Origin: Rosenbergiella gaditana
Lineage (GTDB): Bacteria > Pseudomonadota > Gammaproteobacteria > Enterobacterales > Enterobacteriaceae
NCBI RefSeq assembly: GCF_018494065.1
Contig: NZ_JABBFR010000001.1
Location: forward strand, 184,205-248,204
Reading direction: 5' to 3'
DNA length: 64,000 bases
Below the pieces are notes generated by a model, which saw only the letters and a program-made list of their open reading frames with translations, had not been told where the DNA came from and searched no databases. Shown piece after piece: positions 1 through 7,067 of this stretch (position 1 is the first letter of the stretch; every line of letters begins with the position of its first letter). The position numbers and the translations under genes are program-made.

Positions 1-202
1 CTGGGACATTCCAAGTTGGCCAGCGTTGTCCAGTCAGAGCAGCGTACTGATGATCATCAGTGGGTGAGCGTACACCGTGGCGCGCGACTACCACCACTTT
101 ATCTAGGATATAGTGTGGGCTTGCCTCGCTGAGCGTTGCGAAGCTCAATAAGGGTAGGGTGCAAGCTAATAATAGTGTCTTTACGGGCGACCCATATCGC
201 AT
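1..202 (-). CDS. Histidine acid phosphatase (AppA/Agp-like), 5' part only
   Basis: The first 67 codons of a gene that runs out of the window at base 1. The product starts with a basic, hydrophobic signal peptide (about residues 1-28), so a periplasmic enzyme is expected. Residues 41-47 read RHGVRSP, the histidine acid phosphatase signature RHGxRxP, in which the histidine forms the phospho-enzyme. The later QRWPTWNVP segment resembles the phytase/acid phosphatase AppA more than glucose-1-phosphatase Agp. The family removes phosphate from sugar phosphates or phytate. ATG at 202 is chosen because the ATG at 219 is out of frame and stops quickly. Substrate cannot be decided from this fragment. 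Confidence 0.8.
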   Translation of the reverse strand, partial: MRYGSPVKTLLLACTLPLLSFATLSEASPHYILDKVVVVARHGVRSPTDDHQYAALTGQRWPTWNVP

Positions 203-298
203 AAAATGAATACCCTCATTGATGATATTGTGGATGAGAAACAGTTGTTATATATATTTTTGCTCCGATGGTAATGGTTTTTACCGAGCTAAGATATC

Positions 299-765
299 TT
301 AACTGTCCTTACAGTGGTGCTGTCCACTCCCCGTTATCTGAGACAAACGCTGATTAGCGTTTTCTAGCTGTTTCTGGTATATCTCCGAGGGAATTTTTCC
401 CAAACTTTCATGGATACAGAGTTTATTCTCATTATATTCACGGTAATTTATTAAGTTAACCGATATCAGCTCTGGCCCGTTATCAACTCTGATTTGCCGA
501 GGAAGCCCACATTCTTCTTTCAACCGTTGAGGGCACGGATAACTCTTTCTGCAAGCAATGGCGTATCAACTTTAATCGTAAGACATTGATCTGTCCCCTC
601 ATCAATAATATTCAAAGTTCTGAAACGCTTACCGCAATATAAGCTATCATGCATAAAATCTAGTACCATTGAATATCAGGCTGATTGACAACAGATAACG
701 GCTTTCTCTTTCGCTCTGGCAGCACTTTTTGATCCGCCGCTTAAGGTGTAAACCTAACTAAGTAT
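299..765 (-). pseudogene. IS3-family transposase (OrfB) relic
   Basis: Reading the minus strand across frames gives a chain of matches to IS3-family OrfB integrase: LPERKRKPLSV, then LDFMHDSLYCGKRFRTLNII, then LKEECGLPRQIRVDNGPELI, then HESLGKIPSEIY. These are the DDE catalytic core (first D in LDF, second D in VDNG) and the conserved NxxRPHxSL-like tail. At least two frameshifts are needed (near 530 and near 690-720), and the stretch between the second D and the tail, including the catalytic E, is deleted. Terminal inverted repeats were not recognised. It is dead DNA that marks past insertion activity in the island. Confidence 0.8.
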
Positions 766-868
766 TAGAGATATGACCTTATTTCGCTTCGTTATGTATT
801 AATACTTAAGAAGTAACTAGCGTTCAGGCCTGATAATGAAGTATTTAGTGATAAGGGAGTTAAAGATA

Positions 869-1258
869 TCAAAATTGGTATTTTACGCCACCATCACGTG
901 TGCGCCAGATTATCATGCGGATGTTTTTGTCAATGCAGTTTTTTGGTGGTTTAACGTCCAAGAAGCAAAGTCTGTCTTCTTTACCTTCTACCTGATAGCC
1001 ATTACCAAAGACATAGATTACGATAAGGAATGGTATTTTATCTCCTGTCGGTATATTGTATTTTTTAAGAATTTGAGCTTTATTTTTCCTCCACCAATTA
1101 ATTTTTTCTGCATTAGTTAAAGGTAATTTATCGACAATCACCTGTGCAGTGCTGCCATCATAGTGTGCATCAACCACAGAGACATGTGGCTTCCTTATTA
1201 TCAGATAGCCAATAACAATTAATAGTAGTAAAAATATTGAGATTAAAAACCTTCGCAT
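869..1258 (-). CDS. DUF943 family membrane-anchored protein, copy B (candidate immunity protein)
   Basis: 129 residues. Residues about 4-21 form one hydrophobic segment after MRR, suggesting an inner-membrane anchor with the rest in the periplasm. The body carries the DUF943 pattern: INWW near 53-56, KYNIP, FGNGY, RLCF and PPKNCIDKN with two cysteines that could form a disulfide. Its ATG overlaps the stop of the DUF3289 gene by one base (TAATG), so translation is probably coupled. The first 46 residues differ from copy A at only four positions, while the rest is strongly diverged. Function of DUF943 is not known to me; the pairing and position suggest an immunity or partner protein for the upstream gene. 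That role is inference. Confidence 0.75.
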   Translation of the reverse strand: MRRFLISIFLLLLIVIGYLIIRKPHVSVVDAHYDGSTAQVIVDKLPLTNAEKINWWRKNKAQILKKYNIPTGDKIPFLIVIYVFGNGYQVEGKEDRLCFLDVKPPKNCIDKNIRMIIWRTRDGGVKYQF

Positions 1259-2103
1259 TATCGGTTTCCTTCTATATCGATGACTGCTTGCATCGTTGTC
1301 AGGAATGGGCGAAAACCGAATTTATTAAATCGCTGAAGAACAAACCATATTCTGAAAAACTGGAACTGATAAAATTTCTGCTTACGTATATCACTGATAT
1401 CCAGGCCAAAATGATCCTGACCTGTAAACCTGACACTTGCTTTCCAACCATAGTTATTAACATCAAGACGGAGAATGTCGATTTTTGTTGCATAAACGTC
1501 GTGGATAGTAATTCCCATTCCATTAATTTTATCAAGGAGGAAAGAGTCGAACTTTGGCAGTATAGAATCCTGAAGCGCGCTGGTGAGGTTTTTTAATTTA
1601 TCATTCGGAAATCCTTTATTATTATAGTCAATAAATAATCCTATATTGTCATGTAAAACTGTTTTGGTTTGTCTTGTGGCATAGTCAGAGCGCAACTTAT
1701 CCCGATAAGCTATATCTAATTGAGGATTATGGAAATCTACTCCGCGTGATGACTGAAAATTGCTAAGCATCTGATTGATTAAATGCCTGTGCGGACCAAT
1801 GAAAGAAAAAGGTAGAGACGTTACCTGCATTTCTTCAAATAATAGCTTAGCACATTGCTGAATGCTTGACTTAGCCCCACGGTGAATGCCACCATAAGTC
1901 CCTGCGAACCTTGATTGCGGATTATCAAACGCTGTCAGTCGGGTTAAGGTATAGGGATCAACCACATTCGATATGTAGTTAAGCCCGAACTCTTTTTTGA
2001 GCCTGTCTTCCGGCATGTCCCCATAACGCATATCATCTGTAGAAAAATCAATGAAACACCGCTGGGTTGTAAACACCGTTGCAGGAAATACTGCATTACT
2101 CAT
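1258..2103 (-). CDS. DUF3289 family protein, copy B (candidate effector)
   Basis: 281 residues, recognised as DUF3289 from landmarks TDDMRYGD, VDPYTLTRLTAFDNP, GMGITIHD, and FFRIWFVLQRF near the C-terminus. No signal peptide or membrane segment is seen. The start at 2103 has a GGGAG ribosome site; codons upstream (INPGKGVPP) also stay open and match copy A, but no start codon lies there. It follows DUF943 copy A by 38 bases and overlaps DUF943 copy B by one base. Residues 138-190 differ from copy A at roughly half the positions, whereas the flanks are nearly identical. DUF3289 genes often sit near secretion-associated genes in enterobacteria (recall, not checked); none is in the window. An antibacterial role is inference. 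Confidence 0.75.
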   Translation of the reverse strand: MSNAVFPATVFTTQRCFIDFSTDDMRYGDMPEDRLKKEFGLNYISNVVDPYTLTRLTAFDNPQSRFAGTYGGIHRGAKSSIQQCAKLLFEEMQVTSLPFSFIGPHRHLINQMLSNFQSSRGVDFHNPQLDIAYRDKLRSDYATRQTKTVLHDNIGLFIDYNNKGFPNDKLKNLTSALQDSILPKFDSFLLDKINGMGITIHDVYATKIDILRLDVNNYGWKASVRFTGQDHFGLDISDIRKQKFYQFQFFRIWFVLQRFNKFGFRPFLTTMQAVIDIEGNR

Positions 2104-2141
2104 AGGAGGTACTCCCTTACCTGGATTTATCTCAATTGAAA

Positions 2142-2531
2142 TTAAAAATCATAATTTACACTGCCATCACGTCTACGGGTTATTGACATAATAATATTTT
2201 TATCAATACAATTTTTAGGCGGTTTTATGTTTTGAAAACAGCGTCTGTCTTCTTCCTCTTCTTCTTTATACCCATCTCCAAAAGCATAAATGGTGATTAG
2301 GAAAGGAGTATTTTGGCCTGATGGGATATTGTATTTTCGCATTATGTTTTCCTTACTTTCGTTCCACCATGATATCTTGTCTGATTCGAGAAAAGGTAAT
2401 TTATCGACAATCACCTGTCCAGTTCTGCCATCATAATGTGCATCAACCACAGAGACATGTGGCTTCGTTATTATCAGATAGCCAATAACAATTAATAGTA
2501 GTAAAAATATTGAGATTACAAACCTTCGCAT
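2142..2531 (-). CDS. DUF943 family membrane-anchored protein, copy A (candidate immunity protein)
   Basis: 129 residues, same length as copy B. A single N-terminal transmembrane segment (about 4-21) is followed by a probable periplasmic domain with ISWW, KYNIP, FGDGY, RRCF and PPKNCIDKN. The ATG overlaps the stop codon of DUF3289 copy A by one base. Compared with copy B, residues 1-46 are almost unchanged and residues 47-129 carry many substitutions, including a run of acidic residues (KEEEEED). This suggests the periplasmic part holds partner specificity. It lies second in a four-gene unit A-effector, A-partner, B-effector, B-partner. Biochemical function unknown. Confidence 0.75.
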   Translation of the reverse strand: MRRFVISIFLLLLIVIGYLIITKPHVSVVDAHYDGRTGQVIVDKLPFLESDKISWWNESKENIMRKYNIPSGQNTPFLITIYAFGDGYKEEEEEDRRCFQNIKPPKNCIDKNIIMSITRRRDGSVNYDF

Positions 2532-3421
2532 TATCGGTTTCCTTTTATATCGATGACTGCTTGCATCGTTGTCAGGAATGGGCGAAAGCTAAATTTATTA
2601 AATCGCTGAAGAACAAACCATATTCTGAAAAACTGGAATTGATAAAATTTCTGCTTACGTATATCACTGACATCCAGGCCAAAATGATCCTGACCTGTGA
2701 ACCTGACACTTGCTTTCCAACCATAGTTATTAACATCAAGACGGAGGATGTCGATTTTTGTTGCATAAACGTCGTGGATAGTAATTCCCATCCCATTAAT
2801 TTTATCAAGTATCAAAGAATCAAATTTGGGAAGTACTGAGAGTTTGATGGCAGATGTTAAATCACCTAAGCGCTCCTGAGGATATCCTCTAGAGGTGTAG
2901 TCAATAAATGATCCAATAGTTTCTTGCATAATAGAGATTGTTTTCTTGACTGCATAGTCAGAGTGCAACTTATCCCGATAAGCTATATCTAATTGAGGAT
3001 TATGGAAATCTACTCCGCGTGATGACTGAAAATTGCTAAGCATCTGATTGATTAAATGCCTGTGCGGACCAATGAAAGAAAAAGGTAGAGATGTTACCTG
3101 CATTTCTTCAAATAATAGCTGAGCACATTGCTGAATGCTTAACTTAGCCCCACGGTGAATACCACCATAAGTCCCTGCGAACCTTGATTGCGGATTATCA
3201 AACGCTGTCAGTCGAGTTAAGGTGTAGGGATCAACCACATTCGATATGTAGTTAAGCCCGAACTCTCTTTTGAGCCTGTCTTCCGGCATGTCCCCATAAC
3301 GCATATCATCTGTAGACAAATCATTGAAACACCGCTGGGTTGTAAACACCGTTGCAGGAAATACTGCATTACTCATAGGGGGTACTCCCTTACCTGGATT
3401 TGGATTTATGTTGATTAACAT
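2531..3421 (-). CDS. DUF3289 family protein, copy A (candidate effector)
   Basis: 296 residues if the ATG at 3421 is used; it has a good ribosome site (AAGGGTGA, about seven bases upstream). An internal ATG at 3376 matches the start of copy B, giving 281 residues. The extra 15 residues end in NPGKGVPP, which is also readable upstream of copy B, so this leader may be an old linker. Family landmarks are as in copy B (DDMRYGD, DPYTLTRLTAFDNP, GMGITIHD, RIWFVLQRF). It is the first gene of the four-gene unit and lies about 60 bases downstream of the integrase relic. Effector role is inferred from pairing and variability only. Confidence 0.75.
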   Translation of the reverse strand: MLININPNPGKGVPPMSNAVFPATVFTTQRCFNDLSTDDMRYGDMPEDRLKREFGLNYISNVVDPYTLTRLTAFDNPQSRFAGTYGGIHRGAKLSIQQCAQLLFEEMQVTSLPFSFIGPHRHLINQMLSNFQSSRGVDFHNPQLDIAYRDKLHSDYAVKKTISIMQETIGSFIDYTSRGYPQERLGDLTSAIKLSVLPKFDSLILDKINGMGITIHDVYATKIDILRLDVNNYGWKASVRFTGQDHFGLDVSDIRKQKFYQFQFFRIWFVLQRFNKFSFRPFLTTMQAVIDIKGNR

Positions 3422-3479
3422 TACAAATCACCCTTTTAACAAAGTATAACGTAAAACCCTTTATTTGATATGGGTATTA

Positions 3480-3765
3480 TTACTCTTTTCCAGCATGATT
3501 TTGTTGTCATCCTATTTTTAGCGCTGGGATCAATTCCGGATGTGAAAAGCTTCTAGCTTCGTCGCGATGTTGCCTTGCGTCTGCCAGAGATACGGCAGGG
3601 TAGGCGCCTATGGATAACAACTTTTTTATCTTCAAAGCGATCACCTAACCGCCAGTATTTTGAGTCGTTGAGATGAAACAGCAGGCAGAGGCCGAACCCA
3701 TCAGTGAGCTTGATGGTCTTTTCAGAAAGCTTTGCATTTTTTACTTTAGTATCAGTAAGTGAAAT
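3480..3765 (-). pseudogene. P4-type tyrosine recombinase (integrase) N-terminal relic
   Basis: Minus-strand reading gives SLTDTKVKNAKLSEKTIKLT and then SKYWRLGDRF, the typical N-terminal arm-binding domain of P4/CP4-57-type integrases. After a frameshift near 3620 it continues as LSIGAYPAVSLADARQHRDE and, after another, TSGIDPSAKN. The expected ATG is ATT here. Only about 95 of the usual 400 or so residues remain, with no catalytic domain, so it is inactive. It reads away from the tRNA-Asn gene 165 bases away, the usual arrangement for an element integrated at a tRNA 3' end. Confidence 0.85.
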
Positions 3766-3890
3766 AACGGTTTCCCTGATTACTGGTAAAAAGAAAATCG
3801 AACCCGCTTTACCAGCAAAGGGTGTAGCGTAGAGTGTTTTTAGTGAACGAGAGTAGGCAAACGAGAGGGAATAACCTATTGATAGAAAGC

Positions 3891-3921
3891 AAAAAACCAG
3901 ACGTCAGTAGACATCTGGTTT
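3891..3921 (-). terminator. Rho-independent terminator after tRNA-Asn
   Basis: On the minus strand an 11-base stem (AACCAGATGTC with GACGTCTGGTT, one G-T type mismatch) is followed by a run of T. It lies just downstream of the tRNA-Asn 3' end. Confidence 0.7.
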
Positions 3922-3929
3922 CTTTAATA

Positions 3930-4005
3930 TGGCTCCTCAGACTGGACTCGAACCAGTGACATACGGATTAACAGTCCGCCGTTCTACCAACTGAACTACA
4001 GAGGA
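3930..4005 (-). tRNA. tRNA-Asn (anticodon GTT)
   Basis: A 76-base cloverleaf with encoded CCA. The anticodon loop reads CTGTTAA, so the anticodon is GTT (Asn), and the T arm has GGTTCGAGTCC. The body is almost identical to enterobacterial tRNA-Asn as I remember it. One oddity is in the acceptor stem: position 67 is T opposite T6, giving a U-U mismatch where E. coli has U-A. The 3' half faces the island and its integrase relic, so this base may have come in with an integrating element that replaced the end of the gene. Confidence 0.95.
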
Positions 4006-4131
4006 ATTGGGTTAACGCGGCGCATCGTAACGATTCACCGCAGCCATGTCAAAGCTAAAATTACATCATAACGTCTGAGTGAATAAGAAAGCGACAACTT
4101 GGTTAAAAAATAGGTTAACTCACTGAATTTG

Positions 4132-4698
4132 TTAGCCTAGACCAAGCTTATGCATCCATTCTTCGACAGTGTCTTGGCTACTCATATCAGGTTGTAATAA
4201 GCCGTTGACCATAAAGCTCGGCGACACATGTATCCCATTCTGCCGAGCATATTTTGCTTGCCGTTTCACTAAATCTTGCAAATTGGTTTGGTCAAAGATA
4301 TCTCTCACATCCACGCCACTGTAAGCCGCTAAACGTTTCAGCAATTGTTCTGGCGTGGTATGCAAGTTTGGCCCCCGACAGTGATCGATAAATTCAAATT
4401 GCTCACGGTGATCAGCCACACTTTGCATCACTGCTTGCACTGCCGCTTGACCTTCAACCAAAGTAGATGCTGCAAGGATATAACGCACAATAATGCTGGA
4501 GAACATATGCCAAGGCTGCGACTGCAGCCGGATTTTAATTTGTAAATGATCCTTGCCGGCGTCAGCCAGCAAGGCAGGGAGTTTATTAAAAGTCAGAACT
4601 GAAAAAGGACATGTGGGTTCTAAAAAAACCTCTAACACAGGATCTCCACTTCCCCAAGTAAAGCTCTGCTCGCTATGGTGAAATAGGACGTCAGTCAT
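4132..4698 (-). CDS. DsbA-family thioredoxin-fold protein with single-cysteine CPFS site
   Basis: 188 residues. The N-terminal EVFLEPTCPFSV segment (cysteine near residue 30) matches the active-site loop of DsbA/thioredoxin-fold proteins, and the later HVSPSFMVNG motif supplies the cis-proline strand typical of the DsbA family. The second cysteine of CxxC is serine, so dithiol oxidation is unlikely; a monothiol or glutathione-linked role is possible. No signal peptide is evident, so it is probably cytoplasmic. It lies upstream of yciK on the same strand side, separated by 81 bases, and is not a gene of the E. coli K-12 locus. Confidence 0.7.
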   Translation of the reverse strand: MTDVLFHHSEQSFTWGSGDPVLEVFLEPTCPFSVLTFNKLPALLADAGKDHLQIKIRLQSQPWHMFSSIIVRYILAASTLVEGQAAVQAVMQSVADHREQFEFIDHCRGPNLHTTPEQLLKRLAAYSGVDVRDIFDQTNLQDLVKRQAKYARQNGIHVSPSFMVNGLLQPDMSSQDTVEEWMHKLGLG

Positions 4699-4779
4699 GG
4701 TACTTATCCTTGCGTTAATGATTGTTTATGCACCAAGCATGGCAAAGATAAGTCACATTTTCCAGTGAGAGACGCCTGA

Positions 4780-5541
4780 TTATTCCGCAGGGCCCGCTTT
4801 GCGCCCAGGCTGTGCATCGAGACTTTGACCGTGAGTCGCTTGACTATCATCACCCATCAACCAAAGATAAAGCGGCATAATATCGCTCGGCGTTTTCAGC
4901 TTCGTACTATCTTCACTCGGGTAAGCGTTAGCCCGCATCTGGGTGCGAGTGCCACCAGGATTAATACAATTTACCCGAACTTGTGTATCGGCAAGCTCTT
5001 CTGCTAACACTTGCATCATCCCTTCGGTGGCAAACTTGGACATCGCATAAGCTCCCCAACCTTCGCGGCCTTGGCGACCAACACTCGATGTTGTGAAAAT
5101 CAACGAGGCTTGCTCAGCATTAAGCAGTAAGGGCATGATGGCTTGCGTAAGGTAAAAAGTTGCATCGAGATTGACGGTCATCACCTGTTTCCAAAGTGTG
5201 GGTGGCGTATCCATCAATGGTAAAATTTTACCCAATATTCCTGCGTTATGTAAGACCCCATCAAGGGTGGGAGCGACTAAGGCAATATGTTGCGCGAGTG
5301 TCTGATAATCTTCTGGTTTAGCAGTAGCGAAATCTATTTTGAAGAGGGAAGGGAATTGACCAAATTTATGATGGATTTCGGCGCCAACATGATCGAGCTT
5401 CTGTTGATTACGGCCAAGAAGGATCAACCGCGCACCGTGTCGCGCATAAGTGAGCGCTGCTTCATGTCCAATTCCATCGGTTGCACCCGTGACAAGTATT
5501 GTTCGATTTTTTAACAGATCGTTGGCTGCTTGATATTGCAT
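4780..5541 (-). CDS. yciK: YciK, short-chain dehydrogenase/reductase
   Basis: 253 residues, a classical SDR. Residues 15-25 hold the Rossmann motif TGATDGIG, NAG follows near 95, and the catalytic set S-Y-K is seen in TTSSVGRQGREGWGAYAMSK (YxxxK). The C-terminus ends with a short hydrophilic tail. YciK is a conserved enterobacterial oxidoreductase of unknown substrate encoded next to sohB; here it is divergent from sohB with about 140 bases between starts, as in E. coli. Confidence 0.9.
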   Translation of the reverse strand: MQYQAANDLLKNRTILVTGATDGIGHEAALTYARHGARLILLGRNQQKLDHVGAEIHHKFGQFPSLFKIDFATAKPEDYQTLAQHIALVAPTLDGVLHNAGILGKILPLMDTPPTLWKQVMTVNLDATFYLTQAIMPLLLNAEQASLIFTTSSVGRQGREGWGAYAMSKFATEGMMQVLAEELADTQVRVNCINPGGTRTQMRANAYPSEDSTKLKTPSDIMPLYLWLMGDDSQATHGQSLDAQPGRKAGPAE

Positions 5542-5679
5542 AGCGTTTTCCTTAAGCAGAAGAGATGAGCGGTTATGCCGTTTCTATGGCTATGTTACAA
5601 TTATAGGGGATGACTCACCGCGACAGATTATTTCAAACAATTAATTTTTATCGTCACTTACCCTCGAGAGGAGAATAAC

Positions 5680-6723
5680 GTGGGTTTTACAGCAGAATAT
5701 AGTTTATTCCTAGCCAAAAGTGTGACCTTGGTAGTGGTCATCTTGGGTATAGTGGTTTTTATTGTGAATCAGCGTAGCAAAACGAAGCAATCCCCTGGTG
5801 AGTTACTGATTCGCGATCCTGGTAAAGAGTTTGAACAACTTCAGAAACGTCTTGAACAAGCTCTCGTTGACCCCTCAGCTCAGAAGCAGTGGCGCAAAAC
5901 ACAAAAACAGAATGAGAAGGCGCGTTTAAAAGAAGAGAAAGCCAATGCGAAAGCGGGAAGTACGCCTACTAAGTCTGTCCTCTTCTTATTAAATTTTAAA
6001 GGCAGTATGGATGCTCATGAAGTCGAGACACTTCGTAAAGAAGTCTCTGCCGTCCTGTCTGTTGCGAAACCAGGTGATGAAGTTTTACTCAAACTGGAAA
6101 GTCCCGGCGGTGTTGTACATGGCTATGGTTTAGCGGCTTCACAATTACAACGTATCCGTGATAAAGGATTAACCCTGACGGCCGTGGTTGATAAAGTGGC
6201 AGCCAGCGGCGGCTATATGATGGCTTGCGTAGCTAACCATATCGTAGCAGCCCCTTTCTCTATTATCGGTTCTATTGGCGTTGTGGCGCAAATTCCCAAT
6301 ATCCATCGTTTATTAAAGAAAAATGACATCGATGTCGAGTTGCATACGGCAGGACAATATAAACGTACGCTGACCATGTTGGGTGAGAACAGTGAAGAGG
6401 GGCGCGAAAAATTCCGTCAAGACCTGGATGAAACCCATCAGCTGTTTAAGTCATTCGTTGCAGAGATGCGTCCGAGCCTAGATATCAATAGCGTGGCGAC
6501 TGGAGAGCATTGGTATGGCAAACAGGCGTTAGAAAAAGGGCTTATCGATGAGATCGCGACTAGCGATGCACTGATAATCAGTAAGATGCAGCAATTCAGG
6601 TTGCTAAGTCTATGCTATACCCGTCGTAAAACCGTCATGGAACGCTTTACTCAAAGCGGTGCAACGGTATTTGAAAAGGCAATACTTAAGTTATGGCAAC
6701 GGGGTCAGAAACCGCTACTCTAA
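5680..6723 (+). CDS. sohB: SohB, membrane-bound S49-family serine protease
   Basis: 347 residues, close to the usual length. Starts with GTG at 5680 after a strong site (GAGAGGAG). A transmembrane segment spans about residues 10-29. The S49 (SppA-like) catalytic dyad is visible: Ser176 in AASGGYM and Lys228 in AGQYKRT. Family proteins cleave peptides in or near the inner membrane and the overproduced enzyme can relieve loss of DegP in E. coli. A charged, coiled-coil-like stretch (about 45-95) precedes the protease domain. Followed by its own terminator. Confidence 0.95.
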   Translation: MGFTAEYSLFLAKSVTLVVVILGIVVFIVNQRSKTKQSPGELLIRDPGKEFEQLQKRLEQALVDPSAQKQWRKTQKQNEKARLKEEKANAKAGSTPTKSVLFLLNFKGSMDAHEVETLRKEVSAVLSVAKPGDEVLLKLESPGGVVHGYGLAASQLQRIRDKGLTLTAVVDKVAASGGYMMACVANHIVAAPFSIIGSIGVVAQIPNIHRLLKKNDIDVELHTAGQYKRTLTMLGENSEEGREKFRQDLDETHQLFKSFVAEMRPSLDINSVATGEHWYGKQALEKGLIDEIATSDALIISKMQQFRLLSLCYTRRKTVMERFTQSGATVFEKAILKLWQRGQKPLL

Positions 6724-6742
6724 CACCAATCTCTCTATGTTG

Positions 6743-6767
6743 AAGCCTCTTTTACCAGAGGCTTTTT
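6743..6767 (+). terminator. Terminator after sohB
   Basis: Stem AAGCCTCT/AGAGGCTT with a six-base loop followed by TTT. Confidence 0.75.
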
Positions 6768-7067
6768 AGCCGTTATCTGGATAATTATCCTGTCAGTTTT
6801 TTTCTAGGGTTATCCCGCAAGTGGCTAGAATTAATGTTGCGAAACTGATTTTATCAGGTAGAGTGTGGCGATTTAGCGTAGCAGACTAACAGGTCTGGTT
6901 TTATGATAATGCTGGAAATTAAATTATTTTAATCAGTTGGTTATTTCCCGCTGGAATGCCACAATTATGCTATACAACATATTCTGTAACAGAATTTAGC
7001 GGGTAATGAATGTTATCCATCAACGTTTTTTTACGTTCGTTGAACGTTTCTATTAGGTAGATTATTT
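6768..7067 (+). other. Non-coding gap before topA
   Basis: About 300 bases without a credible gene. In E. coli the small gene yciN lies here and is absent. The AT-rich stretch around 6960-7030 (including TATGCTATACAACAT) probably holds topA promoters, but I cannot assign individual elements with confidence. Confidence 0.5.

Larger units (their letters stand above)
869..3376 (-). repeat. Tandem duplication of a DUF3289-DUF943 module
   Basis: Bases 869-2103 and 2142-3376 are the same two-gene unit repeated head to tail at an offset of 1273 bases. Homology is mosaic. Near-identical blocks cover DUF3289 residues 1-137 and 191-281 plus DUF943 residues 1-46. Diverged blocks cover DUF3289 residues 138-190 (1534-1692 in copy B, 2807-2965 in copy A) and DUF943 residues 47-129. 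Such a pattern fits duplication followed by gene conversion of the conserved parts and selection for difference in the variable parts. Confidence 0.9.

Noticed and set aside
836..1120. Open frame of 94 codons on the plus strand
   Set aside because: It is the opposite strand of the DUF943 copy B gene and has no ribosome site or family likeness.
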